A stretch of 64,000 nucleotides of DNA, taken from positions 1 to 64,000 of the forward strand of contig CBDEUL010000007.1 in assembly GCA_965243265.1 (NCBI GenBank), in the 5' to 3' direction. Positions 53,037 to 61,990 of this stretch are shown here, in pieces (the first letter of the stretch is position 1; every line of letters begins with the position of its first letter). The translations under genes were made by a program, and so were the position numbers. The notes beneath the pieces were generated by a model. It did not search any database, was not told the DNA's origin, and was given only the letters and a program-made list of their open reading frames with translations. The stretch comes from Flavicella sp965243265 (lineage in GTDB: Bacteria > Bacteroidota > Bacteroidia > Flavobacteriales > Flavobacteriaceae).

Positions 53037-53447
53037 ATGAAAAAACTAGTACTACCTTTTATTTTTTTAATAACATTCACCTTCATCTCGTGTAACGATC
53101 AAGCCTCTATTGAAGAACATCCTATTGTTGGTATTTGGATTAATACGGAAACTTTTGATAACAATATCACTAGAACTCGAAAAATAGTATTTAATGATAA
53201 TAGTGAATATGGAATATCTACAACAGAAAAATATGAAGATGGAAGTAACGTTGGGTTTCCCTCTTCTCCCGTCTATGGCACTTACTCTATAAGCGCCACT
53301 AAGATAGAAATGAAACCTGACCCTAATTCATCAAGTGATGATCCTTATGAAATAGAATATACAATCAACGAAAATACATTAACAATTTTATCTTCACCTG
53401 ATTCAGAAGGTAATAAAATAACCACCATTTATCAAAAAGAAGAATAA
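53037..53447 (+). CDS. small lipocalin-like lipoprotein
   Basis: From ATG 53037 (136 residues) the protein has a lipoprotein signal with lipobox FISC (Cys19) followed by NDQAS. The mature part begins HPIVGIWIN, and beta strands repeat to the end (YSISATKIEM, EIEYTINENTLTIL). That pattern fits the small lipocalin-like proteins of Bacteroidota. The ligand and role are unknown. It is probably co-transcribed with the SDR gene 40 bases upstream. Confidence 0.7.
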   Translation: MKKLVLPFIFLITFTFISCNDQASIEEHPIVGIWINTETFDNNITRTRKIVFNDNSEYGISTTEKYEDGSNVGFPSSPVYGTYSISATKIEMKPDPNSSSDDPYEIEYTINENTLTILSSPDSEGNKITTIYQKEE

Positions 53448-53462
53448 ATCATATACATTTAT

Positions 53463-53509
53463 AAAAAAAACAGGGACGTAATTTAGATTACCTCCCTGTT
53501 TTTTTTTTA
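53463..53509. terminator. bidirectional terminator
   Basis: CAGGGACGTAAT pairs with ATTACCTCCCTG except for one C-C mismatch, flanked by A- and T-runs. It ends the lipoprotein gene and, on the other strand, the hem operon. Confidence 0.87.
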
Positions 53510-54409
53510 TATCCACTCTTTAGGTTCTTTTAAAACAGCTAACAGCCTTTCCTCTTCACTATCTTTTTCTGGCTCGTGACAATAATGCCATTGCACATGT
53601 GGTGGTAAACTCATTAGAATAGATTCTATTCTACCGTTTGTTTTTAAACCAAACAAAGTACCCTTATCATGTACTAAATTAAACTCAACATAACGTCCTC
53701 GTCTTACTTCTTGCCAGTTTCTTTGCTCTTTTGAATACTCTAAATTTTTACGCTTTTCTACGATAGGCACATAACTTTCTAGAAAGCTGTTTCCTATTGC
53801 TGTTACAAAATCATATCTATTTTGAAGACTAAACTCTTCTGTTTCTTTTAAATAATCAAAAAACAAACCTCCAATACCACGGGCTTCATTTCTGTGTGTA
53901 TTCCAAAAATACTCGTCACAACGTTTTTTATACATCGGATAAAACTCTGTATTGTATTGGTCACAAGCATTTTTACAAACTGTATGAAAATGAATAGCAT
54001 CTTCATCAAACAAATAATAAGGTGTTAAATCTTGTCCTCCACCAAACCATTGCGTAACTATTTTCCCTTGTTCATCATACATTTCAAAATAACGCCAATT
54101 TGCATGTACCGTAGGTACCATAGGGTTTTTAGGATGCAAAACTAAAGACAATCCACAAGCGAAGAACTGCCCTTCTTTTACTCCAAAATTATCACGTAAA
54201 GCTTGTGGTAACTCTCCTTCTACTGCAGAAATATTTACACCTCCTTTTTCAAAAACAGCACCTTCAGAAATCACTCTTGTTCTTCCTCCTCCTCCTTCTG
54301 GTCTTTTCCAAAGATCTTCTACAAATTTTGCGTTTCCATCTACCTCCTCTAGTTTAGAGGTAATAATATCTTGCAAGTTTTGTATATATGTATAAAATTG
54401 TTGTTTCAT
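53507..54409 (-). CDS. hemF: oxygen-dependent coproporphyrinogen III oxidase
   Basis: The 300-residue enzyme oxidatively decarboxylates coproporphyrinogen III to protoporphyrinogen IX using oxygen. It has GGGGRTRVISEGAVFEKGGVN, VHANWRYFEM, WFGGGQDLTPYY, NEARGIGGLFFDYL and RRGRYVEFNLVHDKGT. Length and motifs are complete. It is the last gene of the minus-strand hem cluster. A long hairpin lies between it and hemE. Confidence 0.96.
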   Translation of the reverse strand: MKQQFYTYIQNLQDIITSKLEEVDGNAKFVEDLWKRPEGGGGRTRVISEGAVFEKGGVNISAVEGELPQALRDNFGVKEGQFFACGLSLVLHPKNPMVPTVHANWRYFEMYDEQGKIVTQWFGGGQDLTPYYLFDEDAIHFHTVCKNACDQYNTEFYPMYKKRCDEYFWNTHRNEARGIGGLFFDYLKETEEFSLQNRYDFVTAIGNSFLESYVPIVEKRKNLEYSKEQRNWQEVRRGRYVEFNLVHDKGTLFGLKTNGRIESILMSLPPHVQWHYCHEPEKDSEEERLLAVLKEPKEWI

Positions 54410-54432
54410 TTGCGTAGTTGGTAACTGGTAGT

Positions 54433-54473
54433 TTTGATTATTTAAGGTTAAAACCTAACCTTAAATAATCAAA
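54433..54473. repeat. 18-bp perfect hairpin between hemE and hemF
   Basis: TTTGATTATTTAAGGTTA and its exact reverse complement are separated by 5 bases. No T-run follows on the minus strand, so it is not a simple terminator. It could stabilise or process the mRNA between hemE and hemF. Confidence 0.75.
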
Positions 54474-54482
54474 TTTTAAATA

Positions 54483-55508
54483 TTATTTAGAATATTCTTT
54501 TACAGCATCTATAAATGCTTTTGCATTGTCTAAGCCTATATTAGGTAAAATACCATGTCCTAAGTTTACTATGTATTTATCTTTTCCAAAGGCATCAATC
54601 ATTGTTGTTACTTGCTTTTTAATTTCTGCTGGTGGAGAGAACAAACGTGTTGGGTCAAAATTACCTTGTAGAGTAACATTTCCTCCTGTTAATTTTCTTG
54701 CCCATTCTGGAGTAATTGTCCAGTCTACACCTAATGCAGCTGCATTTGATTTTGACATTTCTTCTAATGCAAACCAACATCCTTTTCCAAATGCAATTAC
54801 CGGAGCTTCATCTTTCAATGCTTCAATAATTTGGTTGATGTATTTCCAAGAAAATTCTTGATAATCTACTGGTGATAACATACCTCCCCAAGAATCAAAA
54901 ACTTGTACTGCATTTACTCCTGCTTTTACCTTTTCTTTCAAATACAAAATTGTTGTATCTGTAATTTTTTGCAATAACGTATGTGCTGCTACAGGTTGTG
55001 TAAAACAAAACTCTTTTGCTTTGTCAAAATTCTTTGAACCTTGTCCTTGAATACAGTAACATAAAATTGTCCACGGAGAACCTGCAAAACCAATTAACGG
55101 AATGTTATCATCTAACATTTCTTTGGTTAACTTAATGGCATCCATTACATAACCTAGAGTTTCATCTATATTAGGTACAATTACTTTTTCTACATCTGCC
55201 ATGGTACGAATAGGATTCGGTAACCAAGGCCCTATTCCGTTTTTCATTTCCACTTCAATATTCATGGCTTGTGGAATTACCAAAATATCTGAAAATAAAA
55301 TTGCAGCATCCATTCCGTATCTACGAATTGGTTGTACTGTTATTTCTGCTGCCAACTCTGGTGTTTGACAACGTGTAAAGAAATCGTATTTCTTTTTTAT
55401 TTCTTGGAATTCTGGAAGGTATCTTCCTGCTTGACGCATCATCCAAACAGGTGGTCTTTCAACTATTTCGCCTTTTAAGGCTCTTAGGTATAAGTCGTTT
55501 TTTATCAT
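54483..55508 (-). CDS. hemE: uroporphyrinogen decarboxylase
   Basis: The 341-residue enzyme removes four carboxyl groups from uroporphyrinogen III. It has RPPVWMMRQAGRYLPEFQ (residues about 18-35), FSDILVIPQAM, IGFAGSPWTILCYCIQG, FDSWGGMLS and NLGHGILPN near the end. It is full length, with no signal peptide. The gap of 106 bases to hemL upstream shows no clear promoter. Confidence 0.96.
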   Translation of the reverse strand: MIKNDLYLRALKGEIVERPPVWMMRQAGRYLPEFQEIKKKYDFFTRCQTPELAAEITVQPIRRYGMDAAILFSDILVIPQAMNIEVEMKNGIGPWLPNPIRTMADVEKVIVPNIDETLGYVMDAIKLTKEMLDDNIPLIGFAGSPWTILCYCIQGQGSKNFDKAKEFCFTQPVAAHTLLQKITDTTILYLKEKVKAGVNAVQVFDSWGGMLSPVDYQEFSWKYINQIIEALKDEAPVIAFGKGCWFALEEMSKSNAAALGVDWTITPEWARKLTGGNVTLQGNFDPTRLFSPPAEIKKQVTTMIDAFGKDKYIVNLGHGILPNIGLDNAKAFIDAVKEYSK

Positions 55509-55614
55509 ATTAGCTAATGGTTATCGGCTTTTGCGTTTAACCTTTTTTATTTTATTTATCTGTTTCTCTTTTTCTTATCAACCTTATATATTGTAATTAA
55601 CGAACAGTTAAAAA

Positions 55615-56907
55615 CTAAGACTTAACTGCTAACGTTTCCATTGCTTTCTCTACTGCTTTTTCAAAACGTTCTAAATCTTTATCTGATAAAACTGAAGATA
55701 AAAACCAAGCTTCGAACTGAGAGGGGGGTAAGAAAATTCCATTTTCAATCATAGCCCAGAAAAATTTAGCGAATTTATCTGTATCTGAAGTTTGAGCTTC
55801 TTCAAAATTAGTCACTTCTTTTACTGTAAAAAATGGATTGATCATAGATCCAAAACGATTTACTACTAAATCTACTCCATGTTTTTTTGCTGCTTCTAAT
55901 AAAATTGCTTCTATTTTTTCTGCTACTTCATTAAACTTCCCATAAGGATTTTGTTTTTTCAATTCTGTCAAAGTAGCAATACCTGCTGCCATTGCTATAG
56001 GATTTCCTGACAATGTTCCTGCTTGGTACATACCTCCTAATGGCGCTACATTTTCCATAATTTCATTACGTGCCCCATAGGCTCCTACTGGAAAACCTCC
56101 TCCTATCACTTTTCCTAAACAAGTAATATCTGCTTCAATCCCTAAAACTTCTTGGGCTCCTCCAAATTTAGATCGAAATCCTGTCATTACCTCATCACAA
56201 ATCAAAAGCACTCCTTTTTCTTTGGTGATTTTTCTCAATTCTTTGATAAAAGCATCACTAGGTTGTACAACTCCCATATTTCCAGAAACAGGCTCTAAAA
56301 TAACAGCGGCAACATCTTTGTTTTCTTCTAAGTGTTTTTTAACTGAGTCTATATTATTGTACTCTGCAATCAATGTATTTTTAACAGCTTCGTCTGGTAC
56401 TCCTGCACTTCCCGGAATACTTAAAGTTGCTAGTCCTGAACCTGCTGCTACCAACATAGCGTCCATGTGCCCGTGGTAACATCCTGAAAACTTAACAATC
56501 TTAGAATGTCCTGTATGTGCTCTTGCCAAACGAATAGCACTAATTACAGCCTCTGTTCCTGAACTTACAAAACGAACTTTGTCCATTCCTGGAAAAGCAT
56601 CACAAACCAATTTTGCTAATTTTATTTCTCCATTAGATGAAGCTCCAAAAGAATATCCTTTTTTTAAGGCTTTGGAAATTGCTTTTTCTACTCTTTTATT
56701 ACGGTGTCCTAAAATCATAGGTCCATAAGAAAGTACAAAGTCTACATATTTATTACCATCTACATCTTTAATTTGGCTTCCTTTTGCTTTGTTAATAAAC
56801 AACGGATTTCCTCCTACTGATGCAAATGCTCTTACGGGTGAGTTTACTGCTCCCACAAGATTTTGAAGCCCTCTATTATATAGTTTTTCTGATTGTTTGA
56901 ATTTCAT
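55615..56907 (-). CDS. hemL: glutamate-1-semialdehyde 2,1-aminomutase
   Basis: The 430-residue PLP enzyme turns glutamate-1-semialdehyde into 5-aminolevulinate, the second step of the C5 pathway. It has NSPVRAFASVGGNPLFI, SSGTEAVISAIRLARAHTG, LLICDEVMTGFR and the PLP lysine in CLGKVIGGGFPVGAYG. It works with HemA, encoded in the same operon. Confidence 0.95.
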   Translation of the reverse strand: MKFKQSEKLYNRGLQNLVGAVNSPVRAFASVGGNPLFINKAKGSQIKDVDGNKYVDFVLSYGPMILGHRNKRVEKAISKALKKGYSFGASSNGEIKLAKLVCDAFPGMDKVRFVSSGTEAVISAIRLARAHTGHSKIVKFSGCYHGHMDAMLVAAGSGLATLSIPGSAGVPDEAVKNTLIAEYNNIDSVKKHLEENKDVAAVILEPVSGNMGVVQPSDAFIKELRKITKEKGVLLICDEVMTGFRSKFGGAQEVLGIEADITCLGKVIGGGFPVGAYGARNEIMENVAPLGGMYQAGTLSGNPIAMAAGIATLTELKKQNPYGKFNEVAEKIEAILLEAAKKHGVDLVVNRFGSMINPFFTVKEVTNFEEAQTSDTDKFAKFFWAMIENGIFLPPSQFEAWFLSSVLSDKDLERFEKAVEKAMETLAVKS

Positions 56908-56941
56908 AATTCCAATATTTATTTGTTGGTTGTTGATAGAA

Positions 56942-57904
56942 CTATTCTTGTAATTTTTTAGCTACTTCTTTAGCAAAATAAGTAATAATGATATCTGCTC
57001 CTGCTCTTTTCATAGATAGCAACGATTCCATCATTACACGGTCTCCATCTATCCATCCTTTTTCTGCTGCAGCTTTTACCATGGCATATTCTCCACTTAC
57101 ATTATAGCAAGCAATTGGTCTGTCATATGTGTTTTTTAGATCGCGAATAATATCTAAATAAGACAATGCTGGTTTTACCATTAAAATATCTGCTCCCTCT
57201 TCATCATCAAAGGCAGCTTCACGCAAACCTTCATCTCTGTTAGATGGATCCATCTGATATGTTCTTCTATCTCCAAAAGTAGGTGTAGAATCTGCTGCAT
57301 CCCTAAATGGTCCATAAAATGCTGATGCATATTTTACAGAATATCCCATTATTGGTAAAGTTCCATAACCTGTAGTATCCAAAGCTTCTCTAATCGTAGC
57401 AATTGTTCCATCCATCATTCCTGAAGGGGCAACCATATCAACTCCTGCTTTGGCATGTGATATTACCTGTTTTGCGATATTTACCAAAGTGGCATCATTA
57501 TCTACATCGTGATCATGAATAATTCCACAATGACCATGATTTGTATATTCACAAAAGCACACGTCTGTAATTACATATAAACTAGGATAATTTTTTTTGA
57601 TATATCGAATAGCTTGTTGCATTATTCCATCGTCATTCCATGTTTCTGTTCCTTCGTCATCTTTTTCTGATGGTATTCCGAATAATAAAACTGCTGGAAG
57701 GTTTAATGATACTACTTCATCTAATTCTTTATGAATTCTATCTAAAGAAAAACGCTTGATTCCTGGCATAGAAACAATTTCTTTTTCTATGTTTTCTCCT
57801 TCTTCAATAAACAAAGGATAAATCAAATCATCAATAGTTAATTTGTTCTCTTGAACCAATCTTCTAATTCCTTCTGTTTTACGTAACCTTCTTGTTCTAT
57901 TCAT
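56942..57904 (-). CDS. hemB: delta-aminolevulinic acid dehydratase (porphobilinogen synthase)
   Basis: The 320-residue enzyme joins two aminolevulinate molecules to porphobilinogen. It has the metal site DVCFCEYTNHGHCG (zinc-type cysteines), the first lysine in APSGMMDGTI and neighbouring VKYASAFYGPFRDAA, and the Schiff-base lysine in ILMVKPALSYLD. The cysteine pattern indicates a zinc-dependent form. Confidence 0.96.
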   Translation of the reverse strand: MNRTRRLRKTEGIRRLVQENKLTIDDLIYPLFIEEGENIEKEIVSMPGIKRFSLDRIHKELDEVVSLNLPAVLLFGIPSEKDDEGTETWNDDGIMQQAIRYIKKNYPSLYVITDVCFCEYTNHGHCGIIHDHDVDNDATLVNIAKQVISHAKAGVDMVAPSGMMDGTIATIREALDTTGYGTLPIMGYSVKYASAFYGPFRDAADSTPTFGDRRTYQMDPSNRDEGLREAAFDDEEGADILMVKPALSYLDIIRDLKNTYDRPIACYNVSGEYAMVKAAAEKGWIDGDRVMMESLLSMKRAGADIIITYFAKEVAKKLQE

Positions 57905-57937
57905 CTTTTATATTTAAAAGTCCGTTATTCAAAGTAT

Positions 57938-58603
57938 TTACTTTAAATTTTCTTTTATTGATTTTATCACTCCTTCTACAGACACTTCTTCTGCTACATA
58001 TACATTTTCAAACTTCATAATAGCAGCTACTGCTGTTGTATTTCCTATACAAAAAGCAGTGCTCTTATTAGAATTTCCTGACATTATATAACTTGTAACT
58101 GCAGAGGGGCTAAAAAATAAAATACCATCAAACACATCTTCTATCTTATTTTCCAATAATTTTGTTTGATATACTTCTATTTCTTCTACTTCTATATTAT
58201 TTTCTCTTAATAAATCTGGCAATTCATCTCTACGCAAATTACCACAAAAAAAAGTGATTTTATTTTCTGCTTTCTCTTCTAATAACAACAGCGCCAATTC
58301 ATATGCTGAGTGACTTATTCCTTCTACTTTAATATCAAAATCGGCTAATAACTTGGCTGTTTTATTTCCTACACAAAATACTTTAGAAAACTTATTAGTT
58401 GAAACTTGGCTTTCTCTAAAAACAGCTTTTACGGCATTTTGACTTGTAAATACCGTACAGTTTACTTGGTTCTCTATTTGAAGATCTGAGCGTAATACAA
58501 CTTCTATAAATTTTTCTTCCTTTACTGAATACCCAGACAATGCTTCTTTTTGAATTGTGTTAAGTTTTTTAGTTGAAAGTAATTTTAAGTGTTTACGCAT
58601 CAT
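57938..58603 (-). CDS. hemD: uroporphyrinogen-III synthase
   Basis: The 221-residue protein closes hydroxymethylbilane to uroporphyrinogen III. The family is poorly conserved; the HemD pattern is seen in VFTSQNAVKAVF, FCVGNKTAKLL, EVYQTKL and GILFFSPSAVTSYI, ending with AFCIGNTTAVA. The position between hemC (5-base gap) and hemB supports the call strongly. Confidence 0.88.
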   Translation of the reverse strand: MMRKHLKLLSTKKLNTIQKEALSGYSVKEEKFIEVVLRSDLQIENQVNCTVFTSQNAVKAVFRESQVSTNKFSKVFCVGNKTAKLLADFDIKVEGISHSAYELALLLLEEKAENKITFFCGNLRRDELPDLLRENNIEVEEIEVYQTKLLENKIEDVFDGILFFSPSAVTSYIMSGNSNKSTAFCIGNTTAVAAIMKFENVYVAEEVSVEGVIKSIKENLK

Positions 58604-58608
58604 AATAT

Positions 58609-59529
58609 TTATGACTTCATCTCTGCTTTAATACTTTTCATTAACTCAGCACCTCCATTATTCAAAACTTCTTGTGCACAAACTGCTCCAAAGTCAGACA
58701 CTTCCTTTAATGATACTGTTTTATCTACTTCTATTTTAGAACTTCCATCTAATGCACTTAGAATTCCTCTAAAAGAAATCGTTTCTTCTTTTACAATAGC
58801 GTTTCCTCCAATTGGTGCTGTACAACCGCCTTCCAATGTTTTCATAAACTGACGCTCTACTGCTACTGCTATTTCCGTTTCTTTATGGTTTAGTTTTTCA
58901 CATGCTTCTAAGACAAAAGTATCACTTTCTAAAGCTGTAATCATAATGGCTCCTTGTGCTGGTGCTGGAATCATCCAATCAAGTACATGATGTGTTTCTG
59001 GTAAAATATTTATACGTTGTAACCCTGCCAAAGCAAAAATAGCCCCGTTCCATTTGTTATCTGCTAACTTTTGCAAACGTGTATTTACATTTCCTCTTAA
59101 ATCTGTTAAAGAATGTGTTGGATATTTATGCAACCATTGTGCTTTTCTGCGCAAGCTTCCTGTTGCTATAACTGCTTCTGTAGCTTCTAAAAACTCTAAA
59201 TCGTTTTTATAAACCAATACATCTTGCACATTGGCTCTTTCTAAAACTGCTGCTTGTACAATTGTTTCCGGTAAATCTGTTGGCACATCTTTTAATGAGT
59301 GTACTGCAATATCTATCTGTCCACGTAGCATAGCTACGTCCAACGTTTTTGTGAATAACCCCATTCCTCCTATCTGATGCAAAGGAATGTCTAGTATTTC
59401 ATCTCCTGTAGAAGAAACTTCTACTATTTCTGTTTGATACCCTAAATCGATTAATGATTTTTGAACTAAGTGTGCTTGCCACAACGCCAATTCACTGTTT
59501 CTAGTTCCTATTCTTATTTTCTTATTCAT
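58609..59529 (-). CDS. hemC: hydroxymethylbilane synthase (porphobilinogen deaminase)
   Basis: The 306-residue enzyme polymerises four porphobilinogens. It has IRIGTRNSELALWQAHLV at the start, HSLKDVPTDLP, ATGSLRRKAQWLH and the dipyrromethane cofactor cysteine in LEGGCTAPIGGNA. It overlaps hemA by 4 bases, which indicates translational coupling. Confidence 0.97.
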   Translation of the reverse strand: MNKKIRIGTRNSELALWQAHLVQKSLIDLGYQTEIVEVSSTGDEILDIPLHQIGGMGLFTKTLDVAMLRGQIDIAVHSLKDVPTDLPETIVQAAVLERANVQDVLVYKNDLEFLEATEAVIATGSLRRKAQWLHKYPTHSLTDLRGNVNTRLQKLADNKWNGAIFALAGLQRINILPETHHVLDWMIPAPAQGAIMITALESDTFVLEACEKLNHKETEIAVAVERQFMKTLEGGCTAPIGGNAIVKEETISFRGILSALDGSSKIEVDKTVSLKEVSDFGAVCAQEVLNNGGAELMKSIKAEMKS

Positions 59530-60785
59530 TTACTCGATTGGTTTATTTCTATATCAAACATTTTAGAAATCACTTCAATACTTTGATCTACAGAAGTATC
59601 TTCAGCTTTTAAATGTTTTACAAATTGGGTTGTTATTTTTTGAATAAAACGTGAAGTAATAACTTCTGCATGTTCTGTATTAAAGTCTTTTATTTTCTTA
59701 CTTTGAAAATCTATTTCATCATTTTGAATAGATACCAAAGATTCTTTTAAAGCATTTACCGCTGGGGTAAATTTACGATGATCTAACCAAGCTATAAATT
59801 CTGCTTTATGCTCCATTATAATAGCCTCTGCTTTCGGAACTTCTTTTTGTCGTTCCGCAATAGTTTTGTCTGTTATTTTGGACAACTCATCAATATTTAC
59901 CAAAGTTACATTTTCTAATTCTGTAACTGATCTATCTACATTTTCTGGCATTGACAAATCTAAAACCAATAACTCTCTATCTGATTTTATATTCTCTAAA
60001 GTAACCGTTGGTACATTTGCTCCTGTAGAAACTATCAAAATATCTGCCTTTGACACTTCTTCTGTTAAGTTTTCTAAACTTCCTACTTTTACAAGTGAAT
60101 GTTCTTTTACAAACTCTTCTGCCTTACTTACCGTTCTATTTATCAATGTAACATTTTCAATATTGGCGTATTCAATAAGGTTTTTACAAGTGTTCTTCCC
60201 TATGTCTCCTAAACCATATACCAATATATTTTTATTACTATAGTCTTGAACTTTATCTATGATGTATTGAACCGCTGCGTAGGAAACAGAAGTTGTTCCT
60301 GAACTTAACTTAGTTGTATTCTTTACTCGTTTACTTGCTTGTAAAACCAAGTTAATCAAACGTTCTAAATATGCATTTAGTGTTTTATGTTCTTGTGCTA
60401 AACGAAAAGATTCTTTTAACTGCCCTACAATTTCATAATCTCCTAATATCTGACTATCTAAACCTGTAGCTATTTTAAATAAATGACGAATTGCATCTTT
60501 ATTCTTGTAAACATTGGAAACGCTTACAAAATCTTCAACCTCTCCACTTGAGTATTTACAGAGTAAAGAAATCAGCTCAAAAGGATGGTATGCAAATCCC
60601 ATAATTTCGGTTCTATTACAAGTAGACAAAACAAATACTCCGTCAATTCCGAAATTCTTAGCATCTTCTAATAAAAGTTTCTGATTCTCTTTAGTAATAC
60701 TAAAAGCTCCACGTGTTGCTGCATCTGCCTTTTTATAACTTAACCCTACATTGTATAGTTTTCTATTATTAATTTCTAAACTCAT
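59526..60785 (-). CDS. hemA: glutamyl-tRNA reductase
   Basis: The 419-residue NADPH enzyme reduces glutamyl-tRNA to glutamate-1-semialdehyde, the first and usually rate-limiting step of the C5 haem pathway. It has VLSTCNRTEIMGF with the catalytic cysteine, GLDSQILGDYEIVGQLK, the NADPH motif VYGLGDIGKNTCKNL and a C-terminal dimerisation helix region. It is the first gene of the minus-strand operon; two tandem promoter-like repeats lie upstream. Confidence 0.96.
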   Translation of the reverse strand: MSLEINNRKLYNVGLSYKKADAATRGAFSITKENQKLLLEDAKNFGIDGVFVLSTCNRTEIMGFAYHPFELISLLCKYSSGEVEDFVSVSNVYKNKDAIRHLFKIATGLDSQILGDYEIVGQLKESFRLAQEHKTLNAYLERLINLVLQASKRVKNTTKLSSGTTSVSYAAVQYIIDKVQDYSNKNILVYGLGDIGKNTCKNLIEYANIENVTLINRTVSKAEEFVKEHSLVKVGSLENLTEEVSKADILIVSTGANVPTVTLENIKSDRELLVLDLSMPENVDRSVTELENVTLVNIDELSKITDKTIAERQKEVPKAEAIIMEHKAEFIAWLDHRKFTPAVNALKESLVSIQNDEIDFQSKKIKDFNTEHAEVITSRFIQKITTQFVKHLKAEDTSVDQSIEVISKMFDIEINQSSK

Positions 60786-60845
60786 CTATGCCTAATTTCC
60801 TTATCCTCTTTTAATTATAAAAAACAATTCATCTTTTATAAACCA

Positions 60846-60858
60846 CGCCAAAAGTACT
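60846..60858 (-). promoter_or_regulatory. hemA promoter repeat, proximal copy
   Basis: The 13-base sequence CGCCAAAAGTACT (plus strand) contains TACTTTTG, a perfect -7 element, when read on the minus strand. It lies about 64 bases before hemA. Confidence 0.6.
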
Positions 60859-60880
60859 ACCTTCCTTTAGATAAAAACAT

Positions 60881-60893
60881 CGCCAAAAGTACT
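60881..60893 (-). promoter_or_regulatory. hemA promoter repeat, distal copy
   Basis: This is an exact second copy of CGCCAAAAGTACT, 35 bases upstream of the first. It may be a second promoter or part of a regulator site. Confidence 0.55.
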
Positions 60894-61056
60894 TAAAATA
60901 ACGGCGAGAGTCTTTTTTCTCTTATTTAGAACACTTACAAACAACATAAAAATGATGTTTTCATCAGTATTTACAATGGATAAAGAAGATTCACCTTCAT
61001 TTTCAACTTGTTAAAACCTTCCTAAAAAACAGATAAATACATAGATGTTTTTATTG

Positions 61057-61064
61057 TACTTTTG
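61057..61064 (+). promoter_or_regulatory. -7 element for the AraC-hemH unit
   Basis: TACTTTTG matches TAnnTTTG 23 bases before ATG 61088. The intergenic region 60786-61087 (302 bases) holds this and the two divergent hemA elements; I see no other gene in it. Confidence 0.6.
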
Positions 61065-61087
61065 TTAAAATTTTAAATCAAGTGCTA

Positions 61088-61990
61088 ATGAATTTTAACA
61101 TCACAGAATTCAAAAACATCGATAAAAGTTCTGTAGAGATTTTTAAAGAAAAAGAAAAATTCTCTTTACTTTTTTTTGATAATAGTAATGAAGAAAATTT
61201 TCAAGGAAAATATACATTAGACGGCAATTACATACAGCTCTATTTTAGTTTAGAGAACACAAACAAAATTGCTTTTAACATGGAACACTGTGCTATCAAC
61301 TTATCTACTGAAGACTCTGGGTTAATTTACTTTAAAGACGATGCCATGAATCTTTTAGTTACACTCCCTCCAAAAGGAAAAGTTTTAGCTCTATTGATTT
61401 CTGTACCTTACTTTCATTCCCTTTTTGCTCATGAAGGAGACTATTTTTTTAATTTCAACAATATCAAAGGCGGTAAACCTGTTATTGAAGAAAAAATAAT
61501 TTCTCCTACATTAAAAAAAATCCTGCAAGAAATCATTGCAAAAAAACTACACGGTGCTCTACAAGGACTTTATATGAAAGGGAAAATTTATGAGTTGCTA
61601 AGCTTGTATTTTAATATCTCTGAAGAAATTGAATCTGATCACTGTCCCTTTATGGCAAATGAAGAAACAATTGCTCAGATAAAAAAAGCCAAAGACATTA
61701 TTATAGAAAACATGGCAACACCTCCTAGTTTAGAGGAGCTTTCCAAAACAATAGGACTCAATATAAAAAAGTTAAAAATAGGATTTAAAGAGTTTTACGG
61801 GGTTCCCGTATTTACTTTCTTACTCAATTACAAATTAGATTATTCAAAAAGGTTATTAGAAGAAAACAAATTAAATGTTTCTGAAATAGCACTACAAGTA
61901 GGCTACAGTAATTCTAGTCACTTTATTGCTGCTTTCAAAAAAAAATTCGGAATAACTCCTAAACAATTCACAAAACAAGATCACAACTAA
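61088..61990 (+). CDS. AraC family transcriptional regulator
   Basis: From ATG 61088 (300 residues; a GTG two codons earlier is open) the protein has an unassigned N-terminal sensor domain. The C-terminal AraC double helix-turn-helix has PPSLEELSKTIGLNIKKLKIGFKE and the second motif VSEIALQVGYSNSSHFIAAFKKKFG. The stop overlaps the ferrochelatase start (TAATG), so the two genes are coupled. Its position between hemH and the divergent hem operon suggests control of haem or iron genes. Many AraC proteins of this length respond to iron chelates (PchR-like); this is inferred. Confidence 0.88.
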   Translation: MNFNITEFKNIDKSSVEIFKEKEKFSLLFFDNSNEENFQGKYTLDGNYIQLYFSLENTNKIAFNMEHCAINLSTEDSGLIYFKDDAMNLLVTLPPKGKVLALLISVPYFHSLFAHEGDYFFNFNNIKGGKPVIEEKIISPTLKKILQEIIAKKLHGALQGLYMKGKIYELLSLYFNISEEIESDHCPFMANEETIAQIKKAKDIIIENMATPPSLEELSKTIGLNIKKLKIGFKEFYGVPVFTFLLNYKLDYSKRLLEENKLNVSEIALQVGYSNSSHFIAAFKKKFGITPKQFTKQDHN

